Assembly: GCF_001612965.1 (NCBI RefSeq)
Contig: NZ_BDBL01000010.1
Location: 62,001 to 126,000 of the forward strand
Direction: 5' to 3'
DNA: 64,000 nt
Source of the DNA: Nocardia kruczakiae NBRC 101016
GTDB lineage: Bacteria > Actinomycetota > Actinomycetes > Mycobacteriales > Mycobacteriaceae
The notes below the pieces were generated by a model. That model was not told the DNA's origin, did not search any database, and saw nothing but the letters and a program-made list of their open reading frames with translations. The number at the start of each line of letters is the position of its first letter. The first letter of the stretch is position 1. Both the position numbers and the translations under genes were made by a program. Below are positions 14,726 to 22,819 of this stretch, one piece after another.

Positions 14726-15634
14726 CTACGAGGTCGGCATGGCCGGCACCGCCCGGCTGGGATCCACGCCGGCGAAGGCGAGCGAGATGACGAAACCGGC
14801 GGCCTCCTCCAGTTGACGTGCGCGATCCAGACCACCCAGCACCACCGGTTCGGCGCCGACGTCGCGGACCAGCTGTTCGGTGGTGCGCAGCGCGGCCGCG
14901 TCGTCGCCGCAGATCGTGACCGACGGCGGCAGGTCGGTCGTTCCGGTATCGGCGGATGGGGCTGCGGCCCATTGTTCGCTCGGGAACAGATGGAACGCCT
15001 TGACCACCCGCGCGCCCGGCGCGAGGTCCGCCACGCGCTGCGCGTGCGAGGTCCCCGGCGGCACGCGCAGCACGCCCACTCCGTGGTCGATCGCATTGGT
15101 CGCGTCGATGAGGGTGAGTCCGGACAGCGCACCGCCGGGAGCGCCGACCGCGCGCAAAACCTCCTCCACGCCGGTATAGGCCACCGCCAGCAGCACCGCT
15201 TCGGCGCCCGCCCACGCTGCTGTGCCGAGGTTTGCCTCCGATCCGGCGCCTGCTGCCGAGTGCGAGCCGGCGTCGGTCACCGGCCGTGAATCCGAGGCGG
15301 CTGCCGAGTGCGAGTCTGCGCCGACTGCCGACCGCGAATCGGTTGCAGCTGCTGACCATCCCGCTGCGCCCGCCGTGCCCGCCGTGCCTGCGTCGCCCGC
15401 GGCTGGCGCTGTATCCGCCGCTTCGGCGTGCGTTCCGAAGTTTCCGTCCGCTGGAACCGTCGCAATCTCCGCCAACGGCATCGCCCGCGCGCCCGCACCC
15501 AGCCGCTGCGCGAGCTGCCGGGCTTTCTCCACCGAGCGACCGACCACCGTGATCTCGTGACCGGTGTGCGCCCATCGGCGGCCCAACGCCTCGGCCAAGG
15601 TGCCGGTGCCGAGAATCGTGATTCGCATACGCAT
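14726..15634 (-). CDS. NADP/F420-oxidoreductase-like protein with low-complexity insertion
   Basis: A 302-residue Rossmann protein resembling NADPH-dependent F420 reductase. It starts MRITILGTGTLAEALGRRW, then VVGRSVEKARQLA, and after an insertion resumes with AVLLAVAYTGVEEVL, TLIDATNAID and VVKAFHLFPS. Such enzymes move hydride between NADPH and F420 or reduce related substrates. Residues about 60-138 are an Ala/Ser/Asp/His low-complexity insert not seen in typical homologues of about 200-220 residues. ATG 15634 has AAGGAG 6 nt upstream. It is divergent from an HxlR regulator, its probable controller. Confidence 0.78.
   Translation of the reverse strand: MRMRITILGTGTLAEALGRRWAHTGHEITVVGRSVEKARQLAQRLGAGARAMPLAEIATVPADGNFGTHAEAADTAPAAGDAGTAGTAGAAGWSAAATDSRSAVGADSHSAAASDSRPVTDAGSHSAAGAGSEANLGTAAWAGAEAVLLAVAYTGVEEVLRAVGAPGGALSGLTLIDATNAIDHGVGVLRVPPGTSHAQRVADLAPGARVVKAFHLFPSEQWAAAPSADTGTTDLPPSVTICGDDAAALRTTEQLVRDVGAEPVVLGGLDRARQLEEAAGFVISLAFAGVDPSRAVPAMPTS
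15221..15454 (-). repeat. Degenerate tandem repeat coding a low-complexity insertion
   Basis: This codes residues about 60-138 of the F420-reductase-like protein. The peptide alternates short units such as TDSRSAVG, ADSHSAAA, SDSRPVT and DAGSHSAAG, indicating repeated slippage or duplication in a GC-rich template while keeping frame. Confidence 0.6.
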
Positions 15635-15684
15635 CGTGTGCTCCTTCGACTTGTCGATCCGGCGCTACGGTAGGGGAGCCGATA

Positions 15685-15700
15685 CGCACCGATCGGTGCG
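15685..15700. promoter_or_regulatory. Candidate HxlR operator
   Basis: CGCACCGATCGGTGCG is a perfect 16-bp palindrome in the 90-bp space between the divergent oxidoreductase (start 15634) and HxlR gene (start 15725). HxlR proteins bind such symmetric sites and usually control the divergent redox enzyme. Confidence 0.6.
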
Positions 15701-15724
15701 CGACGGATGGGTGATCATCACGGG

Positions 15725-16111
15725 ATGAGCGGTTACGACGAGCATGCGGGCGAACTGGTCGCCGACTGCCGATTGCGCGCGGCCACAGACCTTTTCGCGC
15801 ATACCTGGGATCCGGTGGTGCTGGTCGGGCTGCTCGGCGGGGCGCGCCGGCGCAGCGAATTGCGCGCCGAGATCGGCGGAATCAGCGACAAGGCGCTCAC
15901 CGAGGCGTTGCGCCGGCTGCTCGGCCGCGGCCTGATCGAGCGTCAGCGCTACGCACAGGCTCCGCCCCGGGTCGAATACGCGCTGACACCGCTCGGGCGC
16001 AGCCTCGTCGAGGGGCCGATGCGCGCGCTCGGCGAATGGATCGAGATCCACGGCGACGCATTACTGGATGCGGGCGAGCCTGACGGGGAGCGTCGGGACG
16101 AACCGGCGTAA
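15725..16111 (+). CDS. HxlR family transcriptional regulator
   Basis: A 128-residue winged-helix protein. The conserved N-terminal Cys (VADCRLRAATDLFAHTW) is the residue that senses electrophiles or oxidation in HxlR/HypR relatives. The recognition region LRAEIGGISDKALTEALRRL and the wing are clear. It is divergent from the F420-reductase-like gene with a perfect 16-bp palindrome between, suggesting autoregulation and control of that oxidoreductase. ATG 15725 fits the domain start; an in-frame upstream codon at 15707 is less likely because it approaches the palindrome. Confidence 0.85.
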   Translation: MSGYDEHAGELVADCRLRAATDLFAHTWDPVVLVGLLGGARRRSELRAEIGGISDKALTEALRRLLGRGLIERQRYAQAPPRVEYALTPLGRSLVEGPMRALGEWIEIHGDALLDAGEPDGERRDEPA

Positions 16112-16180
16112 GCGGGCCGTCGCCTCCGGTGCGCACCGACACGGCGGACCGGCCGTGAACCATCGGCCCGCGGCGCTCGA

Positions 16181-16186
16181 TAAGCT
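16181..16186 (+). promoter_or_regulatory. -10 box of leaderless gcvT
   Basis: TAAGCT, 6 nt before GTG 16193. No ribosome-binding site is visible, consistent with leaderless translation. Confidence 0.5.
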
Positions 16187-16192
16187 CGCCGG

Positions 16193-17293
16193 GTGACCGA
16201 CGAGACGCTGCAGCAGGGCCCCATCCACGCCGTCCACGTGGAGCTGGGCGCGACCTTCGCCCCGTTCGGGGGGTGGGAGATGCCGGTGCAGTACGCGGGC
16301 ACCGTCGCCGAGCACACCGCCGTGCGGACCACCGTCGGTGTTTTCGATGTGAGCCACCTCGGTAAGGCGACCGTGCGCGGCGCGGGAGCGGCGGCGTTCG
16401 TGAACGCGGCGCTGACCAACGATCTCGGCCGCGTCGGTCCCGGGAAGGCGCAGTACACGCTGTGCTGCACCGAGCAGGGCGGGGTGATCGACGATCTGAT
16501 CGCCTACTACGTCTCCGACGACGAGATCTTCCTGGTGCCGAATGCGGCCAACACGGCCGCGGTGGTGGCGCAGCTGCGTAAGGCGGCGCCGGAGGGCATC
16601 ACGATCACCGATGAGCACCGCGAGTACGCGGTCTTCGCGGTGCAGGGCCCGAAGTCGGCGGAAGTGCTTGCCGCGCTGGGGCTTCCGACCGATATGGAGT
16701 ACATGGCGTTCGCCGATGCCGAGTGGGACGGCCGGTCGGTGCGCGTCTGCCGGACCGGATACACCGGTGAACTCGGCTATGAACTGCTGCCGCGCTGGGC
16801 CGATGCCGAGGCGGTTTTCCGCGCGCTGACCGCGCAGGTCGAGGCGGCGGGCGGGCAGCCTGCCGGACTGGGTGCGCGCGACACCCTGCGCACCGAGATG
16901 GGCTATCCGCTGCACGGCCACGAGCTGTCGCCGGAGATTTCGCCGGTGCAGGCCCGCGCCGGCTGGGCGGTCGGCTGGAAGAAGCCGGAGTTCTGGGGCA
17001 AAGCGGCACTGACGCAGGAGAAGTCGGCGGGCCCACGGCGAATCCTGTTGGGGCTCAAAGCTCTCGATCGCGGCGTGCTGCGGCAGGGGCAGACGGTGCT
17101 GCGCGGAGAGGAGACGGTCGGCGAGACCACCTCGGGCACCTTCTCGCCGAGTCTCAAGGTGGGCATCGCGCTGGCCTTGCTGAATACCGACGCCGGACTG
17201 GAACCGGGCGACGAGGTCACCGTCGATGTGCGCGGGCGTCGCCTGCGCGCCGAGGTGGTCCGCCCGCCGTTCGTCACACCGCACACCTCCTGA
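16193..17293 (+). CDS. gcvT: Glycine cleavage system T protein (aminomethyltransferase)
   Basis: A 366-residue cytoplasmic enzyme. It transfers the aminomethyl carbon from lipoylated H protein to tetrahydrofolate, releasing ammonia. Diagnostic segments are [40 protein letters not shown] and [14 protein letters not shown]. The length is normal for the family. Start GTG 16193 is supported by a -10 box at the leaderless distance. The other cleavage genes gcvP and gcvH are not in the window, and I see no glycine riboswitch in the 81-bp upstream gap. Strong hairpins follow the stop. Confidence 0.95.
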   Translation: MTDETLQQGPIHAVHVELGATFAPFGGWEMPVQYAGTVAEHTAVRTTVGVFDVSHLGKATVRGAGAAAFVNAALTNDLGRVGPGKAQYTLCCTEQGGVIDDLIAYYVSDDEIFLVPNAANTAAVVAQLRKAAPEGITITDEHREYAVFAVQGPKSAEVLAALGLPTDMEYMAFADAEWDGRSVRVCRTGYTGELGYELLPRWADAEAVFRALTAQVEAAGGQPAGLGARDTLRTEMGYPLHGHELSPEISPVQARAGWAVGWKKPEFWGKAALTQEKSAGPRRILLGLKALDRGVLRQGQTVLRGEETVGETTSGTFSPSLKVGIALALLNTDAGLEPGDEVTVDVRGRRLRAEVVRPPFVTPHTS

Positions 17294-17296
17294 ACG

Positions 17297-17341
17297 GGGG
17301 TCGCGGACCCCGCGCACGTGACGGAAATCATGAGATTTCCG
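17297..17341 (+). terminator. Double hairpin after gcvT
   Basis: GGGGTC-GCG-GACCCC (17297-17311) is followed by CGGAAATC-ATGA-GATTTCCG (17322-17341), a perfect 8-bp stem with a 4-nt loop. They begin just past the gcvT stop. There is no T-run, but tandem stems are common terminators in high-GC actinobacteria. Confidence 0.5.
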
Positions 17342-17526
17342 GAGTGAAGTGTCCGGTAACCGGTATGTGCGCTGCACGACGGCGGCACGCGGGCTTGCCG
17401 GGGTGGAGCGAACGGCTCGTATCGGACGCCGTCAATCGGGCATTACGCCGCGATTGTCCGGTTCCCTGGCCGCTGCCCGGTGGGTCCCGACGCAGGTCCG
17501 AGCATCGGCGCCGAGGGCCGCAGTTC

Positions 17527-17532
17527 TAGTAT
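17527..17532 (+). promoter_or_regulatory. -10 box of leaderless ilvE
   Basis: TAGTAT, 7 nt before ATG 17540. It is close to the TATAAT consensus and has no ribosome-binding site after it. Confidence 0.55.
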
Positions 17533-17539
17533 CGAGGTC

Positions 17540-18640
17540 ATGACAGTCGCCGCACAGTTCACTCGTACCCCGCATCCCGCCCCGGTTCCGGCGGATCGGC
17601 GCACGGAGATTCTGGCGGCGCCCGGGTTCGGTCGCTACTTCACCGACCACATGGTGTCGATCGACTACCTCGACGGGCAGTGGACGAACGCGCGGGTCGA
17701 GCCGTACGGGCCGCTGTCGATGGATCCGGCGACGATGGTGTTCCACTACGGTCAGGCCATCTTCGAGGGGCTCAAGGCGTATCGGCAGGCCGACGGCAGT
17801 ATCGCCACCTTCCGCATCGACGCCAACGCGGCGCGGTTCCAGCGGTCGGCGCGGCGGCTGGCGATGGCGGAGCTGCCGGAGGAGCTGTTCATCGAATCGG
17901 TGCGCCAGCTGCTCGAGGTCGACGCGGACTGGGTGCCGGCCGCCGGTGGCGAGGAGTCGCTGTATCTGCGGCCGTTCATGTTCGCCACCGAGGCGGGGCT
18001 GGGCGTGAAGCCCGCGTCCGGCTACAAGTACCTGCTGCTGGGTTCGCCCGCCGGAGCGTACTTTCCCCGTGGCGTGAAGCCCGTGCGGGTGTGGCTGTCC
18101 ACCGAATACGTGCGTGCCGCGCCCGGCGGTACCGGCGAGGCCAAGGTCGCCGGCAACTACGCGTCCTCGCTGCTGGCCCAGCAGCAGGCCACCGACAAGG
18201 GCTGCGACCAGGTCGTGTGGCTCGACGCCTGCGAGCGCAAGTACGTCGAGGAGATGGGCACCAACAACCTGTTCTTCGTCTACGGTTCCGGTTCCGAGGC
18301 CCGGTTGGTCACCCCGGAACTGTCGGGGTCGCTGCTGCCGGGTATCACCCGCGACAGTCTGCTGACCCTGGCCGCCGACTCCGGTTATCCGGTCGAGGAA
18401 CGCAAAGTGTCGGTCGAGGAATGGCGTACGGGTGCCGAATCCGGTGAGATCACCGAGGTTTTCGCGTGCGGCACCGCCGCGGTCATCACCCCGGTCGGCT
18501 GGGTGCAGTCCGCCGAGGGTGAATTCGAGATCGGCGGCGGGGAGCCCGGCGAGGTCACCATGGCGCTGCGCGACACGCTGACCGGAATTCAGCGCGGCAC
18601 GTTCGCCGACAACCACGGCTGGTTGCGCACCCTGGCGTGA
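17540..18640 (+). CDS. ilvE: Branched-chain amino-acid aminotransferase
   Basis: A 366-residue fold-type IV PLP enzyme. It interconverts leucine, isoleucine and valine with their 2-oxo acids using glutamate/2-oxoglutarate. Motifs include [15 protein letters not shown], the PLP-lysine region [29 protein letters not shown] and [14 protein letters not shown]. The length is typical of mycobacterial IlvE. ATG 17540 is set by a leaderless -10 box. It stands alone on the plus strand. Confidence 0.95.
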   Translation: MTVAAQFTRTPHPAPVPADRRTEILAAPGFGRYFTDHMVSIDYLDGQWTNARVEPYGPLSMDPATMVFHYGQAIFEGLKAYRQADGSIATFRIDANAARFQRSARRLAMAELPEELFIESVRQLLEVDADWVPAAGGEESLYLRPFMFATEAGLGVKPASGYKYLLLGSPAGAYFPRGVKPVRVWLSTEYVRAAPGGTGEAKVAGNYASSLLAQQQATDKGCDQVVWLDACERKYVEEMGTNNLFFVYGSGSEARLVTPELSGSLLPGITRDSLLTLAADSGYPVEERKVSVEEWRTGAESGEITEVFACGTAAVITPVGWVQSAEGEFEIGGGEPGEVTMALRDTLTGIQRGTFADNHGWLRTLA

Positions 18641-18945
18641 GGTGAGAGAACGGGCTGGGCGCCGGGCCCCTTACGGCATGTGCCGCCGTCGCGCGCCGGA
18701 ACCGGCGTCAAGCGGCCGTGCGACCGGCCGGTTATCTGGGAGCAGTTGCCGTGCCGTATGCGCGAGACGTTCGCTGCTGTGTGCCTCACCCACCGAGGGT
18801 GAATTCGATGTCCCTCTGCCGGAGCCGTCCGAACAGTTGCCGAATACTGCCTCCGACGGGGTGAACGGCGCTGTACCGTCGAGTCAGCGAACGATCGGCT
18901 ACCGCTGCCTGCGTTGACGTTTCGGATAGTGAGGGAGAGGACGTC
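18641..18945. other. 305-bp gap between ilvE and the FGE gene
   Basis: No gene is supported here. A 16-bp stretch CCGAGGGTGAATTCGA at 18793-18808 repeats one inside ilvE (18513-18528). The right end carries the GGGAGAGG ribosome-binding site of the next gene. Confidence 0.35.
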
Positions 18946-19923
18946 ATGCCACATCGCACCGACTCCGGCACCCACCACGCCTGCTGCGCACCCTCGGCGG
19001 GAAAGAGCGCTGATTCGACCCAGGACATCGGCGTCACCGGTCGCCCGGCCGGGGGAGAACACGGCCGGGAGTTCGGCCCCGCAGTGGTTCCGGTCCCCGG
19101 CGGCACCTTCACCATGGGGGACGAGAGCCGGTGGGCGTATCCCGGTGACGGCGAGGGGCCGTGCCACCCGGTCACGGTCGCCCCCTTCGCCATCGGCCGG
19201 TACGCGGTGACCAACGCCGACTTCGCCGCCTTCGCCGCCGACACCGGCTACCGCACCGATGCCGAGAAATACGGCTGGTCGTTCGTCTTCGCCGGACTGC
19301 TGCCGCCGGATATGCCGCCGACCCGCGCGGTGGTGAACGCCCCGTGGTGGCGGCAGGTGGAGGGCGCGGACTGGGCTCATCCGTTCGGACCGGACTCCGA
19401 TGTCGGGACCCTGGCCGACCATCCCGTGGTCCACGTGTCCTGGGAGGACGCGCGAGCCTTCTGCACGTGGTCGGGTACCCGGTTGCCCACCGAAGCCGAA
19501 TGGGAGTACGCCGCGCGCGGCGGATCCACCGGCCCGTTTCCCTGGGGCGAGGACTTCGAGCCGGAGGGGCAGCGGCAGATGAACGTCTTCACCGGCGACT
19601 TTCCCCGCACGGCCCCCGGCGCGCATCTGGGCACGATGCCCGTGAACGCCTACGCGCCCAACGGTTTCGGGCTCTACAACACCACCGGAAACGTGTGGGA
19701 GTGGTGTTCGGACTTCTTCTCGCCGGACTACTACCGGCACAGTCCCGAGGCGAATCCCACCGGACCCGATCTCGGGCGCGACCGGGTGATGCGGGGCGGC
19801 TCGTATCTGTGCCACCTGTCCTACTGCCGCCGCTACCGCGTCTCGGCGCGGCAGGGCAGCGAACCGGTCTCCTCGACGGGAAATCTGGGCTTCCGAGTGG
19901 TCGCGGACAACCCCGTGCAGTGA
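18946..19923 (+). CDS. Formylglycine-generating enzyme (SUMF1/FGE type)
   Basis: A 325-residue copper-dependent oxidase. It converts a Cys in the CxPxR motif of type I sulfatases to the catalytic formylglycine. Both active-site cysteines are present in GGSYLCHLSYCRRYRVSAR (about Cys289 and Cys294). The rest of the SUMF1 fold is intact: VPGGTFTMGDES, HVSWEDARAFCTW, RLPTEAEWEYAARGG, GNVWEWCSDFF and STGNLGFRV. This separates it from EgtB and other inactive relatives. ATG 18946 has GGGAGAGG upstream. No sulfatase lies in this window, so its client is elsewhere. Confidence 0.92.
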   Translation: MPHRTDSGTHHACCAPSAGKSADSTQDIGVTGRPAGGEHGREFGPAVVPVPGGTFTMGDESRWAYPGDGEGPCHPVTVAPFAIGRYAVTNADFAAFAADTGYRTDAEKYGWSFVFAGLLPPDMPPTRAVVNAPWWRQVEGADWAHPFGPDSDVGTLADHPVVHVSWEDARAFCTWSGTRLPTEAEWEYAARGGSTGPFPWGEDFEPEGQRQMNVFTGDFPRTAPGAHLGTMPVNAYAPNGFGLYNTTGNVWEWCSDFFSPDYYRHSPEANPTGPDLGRDRVMRGGSYLCHLSYCRRYRVSARQGSEPVSSTGNLGFRVVADNPVQ

Positions 19924-20088
19924 GATCCCCCGGGCCGAGCCGAGAGGGAGAGTCGAGAGCAGATGAGCAGCGTGGTGGCGCCGACGCTCACCCATGGCTC
20001 GAGCGACCCCGACCGCCTCCATGCCGGTCGGAGCCGGGTCGCCGATTCGAGGGAGGCGCAGACCGCGCTGATGACGGGCCGAGGCGAT

Positions 20089-20697
20089 CTAAGCGACGTC
20101 GGGTGTGTGCGGGCCGGCCGCCGCGTGACGGAGGTACGGACTCAGTAACTCTCGGACGCGCGCCGCCACGGTGTCGACGGGGGTGTGGTTTTCCACCAGG
20201 CGGGAGGCGGTATGGACGACGGCGTTGATCAGTTCGGCGGTCGTGGCCGGATCGGGGGCGCCGAGTTCGATCAGCGCGTCGATCAGCGGTGTGCGGAGTT
20301 CGTCGTGGATGGCGCGGCCCTGGGCGGCGAGGGCGTCGGCGGCGATGTGGGTCGAAAGTCCTTGGACCACCGCGTGTTCGCCCTCGTCGACCAGTTCGAG
20401 GTTGGCCATCGCATACGCCAGGACCCTGCCGCCGGGGTCGTCGGCCGCGGCCATACGTTCGGCGATCCGCTCGCTCCAGCGGGGAAGCGCGTCGGCCAAT
20501 ACCGCTTCGAACAGGTCGTCGCGAGAGCCGAAATACTGATACACGCTGGGCCGGGCCAGACCGGCGCGGGCGGCGACCTCCGCGAGAGTCGGCGCCGCAC
20601 CGGTCTGCTCGGAGAGAATCGCGCGGGCCGCGTCGAGGAGGGCGCGCCGCTGCGCCTGCCGGTGTTCCGCGACTGTCGCCGCCTGAATCCTCGGCAT
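20089..20697 (-). CDS. TetR family transcriptional regulator
   Basis: A 202-residue TetR protein. The HTH spans about residues 15-60 (ALLDAARAILSEQTGAAPTL, EVAARAGLARPSVYQYFGSR). The C-terminal domain matches the helical ligand-binding type. ATG 20697 has a perfect AAGGAGG site. It is the last gene after an FtsX-type permease and an ABC ATPase on the same strand, 93 bp downstream. That gap contains a 7-bp inverted repeat which may be its operator. It probably controls the exporter in response to a toxic ligand. Confidence 0.88.
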   Translation of the reverse strand: MPRIQAATVAEHRQAQRRALLDAARAILSEQTGAAPTLAEVAARAGLARPSVYQYFGSRDDLFEAVLADALPRWSERIAERMAAADDPGGRVLAYAMANLELVDEGEHAVVQGLSTHIAADALAAQGRAIHDELRTPLIDALIELGAPDPATTAELINAVVHTASRLVENHTPVDTVAARVRELLSPYLRHAAAGPHTPDVA

Positions 20698-20738
20698 GTC
20701 ACCTCCTTCTCGCGCGGCCGGGCCCCGGTCGACCCTGT

Positions 20739-20764
20739 GCGACAGTGCTATCACACCCTGTCGC
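20739..20764. promoter_or_regulatory. Inverted repeat upstream of TetR
   Basis: GCGACAG, 12 nt, CTGTCGC: perfect 7-bp arms in the gap between the ABC ATPase gene and TetR. A regulator binding site or a transcript hairpin are both possible. Confidence 0.4.
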
Positions 20765-20790
20765 CGCGCCGGCCGGGGCGTCGCGCGATC

Positions 20791-21519
20791 TCAGGTGCCG
20801 GGCACGAGGCGGCCGTCGATCATGTGCAGGACGCGGTCGCAGCGGTCGAGGATGTCGTGATCGTGGGTGACCATGACGGTGGCAACCGCCGCCGCGCGGG
20901 TTTCGCGGGCCAGCAGTTCCACCACCTCCGCGCTGCGGGCGCGGTCCAGGGCGGCGGTGGGCTCGTCGACCAGCAGGACTCGCGGTGAGCCGATGAGTGC
21001 GCGGGCGATGCCGACGCGCTGGCGTTCCCCGCCGGACAGCTGCTCCGGACGCCGATTCGCCTTCGCACCCATCCCGACCGCATCTAGCAATTCCCGCGGA
21101 TCGCGCCGGGCACCGGTCAGCCGGGCGACCAGTCGCAATTGATCGGCGGCCGTGAGCGCGGGCAGGAGATTGCCCGACTGGAAGACGAAACCGATGTGGC
21201 GCAGGCGGAATCGGGTGCGGGCCCGGGTGCCGAGGGCGGTGAGATCGGTGCCGCCGATGCGGACCCGCCCCGCGTCGGGCGTGGTGAGCCCGCCCGCCAC
21301 GGCGAGCAGACTCGATTTGCCCGAACCGGAGGGGCCGATGATCGCGACGAATTCCCCCGGCGTGACCGACAGGTGAACGTCGTCCAGCGCGGTCACCGTA
21401 TCGGCGCCGTCGCCGAGGGTGAGCGCGACGCCGTCGAGTTCGAGGCCCGTCTTCGCGTCGTCCAGGTCGCGCGTATTACCTTGTGGCGCAACTGTTTTGC
21501 GGCTGGTGAACAGGCTCAT
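20791..21519 (-). CDS. ABC transporter ATP-binding protein (MacB/LolD type)
   Basis: A 242-residue ATPase. Walker A GPSGSGKSS, the Q-loop (FVFQSGNLL), the signature LSGGERQRVGIARAL, Walker B VLLVDEPTAALD and the switch His (MVTHDHD) are all present. It pairs with the FtsX-like permease upstream and overlaps its start by 4 bp (ATGA). MacB/LolD-type systems export lipids, peptides or drugs by a mechanotransmission mechanism. ATG 21519 is fixed by the overlap. Confidence 0.93.
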   Translation of the reverse strand: MSLFTSRKTVAPQGNTRDLDDAKTGLELDGVALTLGDGADTVTALDDVHLSVTPGEFVAIIGPSGSGKSSLLAVAGGLTTPDAGRVRIGGTDLTALGTRARTRFRLRHIGFVFQSGNLLPALTAADQLRLVARLTGARRDPRELLDAVGMGAKANRRPEQLSGGERQRVGIARALIGSPRVLLVDEPTAALDRARSAEVVELLARETRAAAVATVMVTHDHDILDRCDRVLHMIDGRLVPGT

Positions 21520-22640
21520 CGGTGGGCTCCCAGGGCCGCGAGGGGATCGATTCCGGTCACTCGCACGATGGCGGCGGCCGCGCCCAGCACGCCGAGCAGC
21601 ACCAGTAGGCCGGCGCCGGTGGCGATGGCCGCGGGATCGAGGGTGAACGGCATGCCGTGAATGAATCGGCTGCCGCCGACGGCGATCAGCACGCCGACGG
21701 CGGTCGCACCGACCAGCACCACCACGGCCTGAGTGAGTCCGTCGGCGAGCAGGAACCGCGTCGGTGCGCCGATCGCCCGCAACACCGCCAGTTCGCCCGC
21801 GCGCTGAATGGTCCACACCAGGAAGAACGCACCGACCACCAGCGCGGAGATCGCGTAGAGGAACACCTTGATCAGCGACATGGTCGCCATCTCCGCCGAG
21901 AAGCCGGGGGAGGCGTCGTAGGAGGCGGTGCGCGTCATGGCGGTCGTATCCGCCGCCGCGTCGCCGGCGGCGAGGTCGACAGTCGCACCCGGCCGCGCAC
22001 GCAGTGCCACGGCACTGGCCTCGCGGTAGGCCTGCTCCCGCACCTGCTCACCCGGTTTCACCCCGGCGTGGATCTGCTGCCAGGTATGCAGCGGCACATA
22101 GGCGACATCGACGTGGCCGAAGGTCTGCTTGCCCGCGGTGACACCGACGATCGTCAATGTGGTGCCGAGCCGATCGATCACGACGGTGTCGCCGAGTCGC
22201 GCCCCCTTGTCGAGGGCGGTGGCGCTCACGACGATGCCGTCCGGCCGGTCCAGCCGTGCGCCCTGCGCCGGGGCCGGGGCCAGGAACGACTGCGGATCGA
22301 CGCCGAACAGGGCGAAGTCGAGCGCGACCCCACCACCGGTCTTGGTGTTGACCAGCGTATTGCCGAAGGGCGCGGCGTCGGCGACGCCCGGCTGGGATCG
22401 CCACGCCGCGACCTGAGCGGTGTCGATCGTGCTGCGGGTGAACGCGGAGTCGGTCTTCGTGCCGTGCGCGAAGGCGAAGGCGTCGACGGGCAGGGCGCGC
22501 AGGCCGGAGACGCCGTCGTCGACCAGTCCGGACGAGAGCCCGGACAGCATGACGGTCAGGATCGAGATGAGCGCGACCACCCCGCCCATCAGGCCGAATC
22601 TCACTCGCGCGTACCACAGTTCGCGCAGTGCCAGGAACAT
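21516..22640 (-). CDS. FtsX/MacB-like ABC transporter permease
   Basis: A 374-residue protein with one N-terminal membrane segment, a large extracytoplasmic domain of about 200 residues, and three C-terminal membrane segments. The start FLALRELWYARVRFGLMGG and the end LLVLLGVLGAAAAIVRVTGIDPLAALG are typical of FtsX-family permeases (DevC/MacB type). It is the first gene of the exporter operon with the ATPase and TetR. An imperfect palindrome lies 63 bp upstream. Confidence 0.9.
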   Translation of the reverse strand: MFLALRELWYARVRFGLMGGVVALISILTVMLSGLSSGLVDDGVSGLRALPVDAFAFAHGTKTDSAFTRSTIDTAQVAAWRSQPGVADAAPFGNTLVNTKTGGGVALDFALFGVDPQSFLAPAPAQGARLDRPDGIVVSATALDKGARLGDTVVIDRLGTTLTIVGVTAGKQTFGHVDVAYVPLHTWQQIHAGVKPGEQVREQAYREASAVALRARPGATVDLAAGDAAADTTAMTRTASYDASPGFSAEMATMSLIKVFLYAISALVVGAFFLVWTIQRAGELAVLRAIGAPTRFLLADGLTQAVVVLVGATAVGVLIAVGGSRFIHGMPFTLDPAAIATGAGLLVLLGVLGAAAAIVRVTGIDPLAALGAHR

Positions 22641-22702
22641 GGCAACTCCTCACAGCTGCCGCCGGGCGCCGGCGGCGGGACAGCACCATCTTCCTGACGG
22701 CG

Positions 22703-22721
22703 CGTCGGTAAGATACCAACG
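22703..22721 (-). promoter_or_regulatory. Candidate operator/promoter of the exporter operon
   Basis: CGTCGGTA-aga-TACCAACG are 8-bp arms with one mismatch. Read on the minus strand the centre contains TATCTT, a plausible -10 box. A repressor bound here would block transcription of the permease-ATPase-TetR operon. Confidence 0.45.
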
Positions 22722-22771
22722 CTGCGTCGGCAAAATCCGCCGGGGTGCTGCACCTGCGCCGGACATGCGAA

Positions 22772-22800
22772 AAGCCCTCTCGCGCAAGGCGAAAGGGCTT
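22772..22800 (-). terminator. Rho-independent terminator of the MBL hydrolase gene
   Basis: AAGCCCT and AGGGCTT plus four inner pairs after one mismatch form a stem with a 5-nt loop. On the minus strand it is followed by TTTTC. It begins 20 bp past the stop of the MBL gene. Confidence 0.7.
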
Positions 22801-22819
22801 GGAGGGCGAGGGCGGGTGC

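Noticed and set aside
16112..16192. Possible glycine riboswitch before gcvT
   Set aside because: The gap is only 81 bp and the -10 box lies 6 nt before the start, leaving no leader RNA.
19963..20148. 61-codon plus-strand ORF after the FGE gene
   Set aside because: It has a GGGAGAG-like site about 10 nt upstream but no family resemblance, and it runs into the antisense 3' end of the TetR gene.
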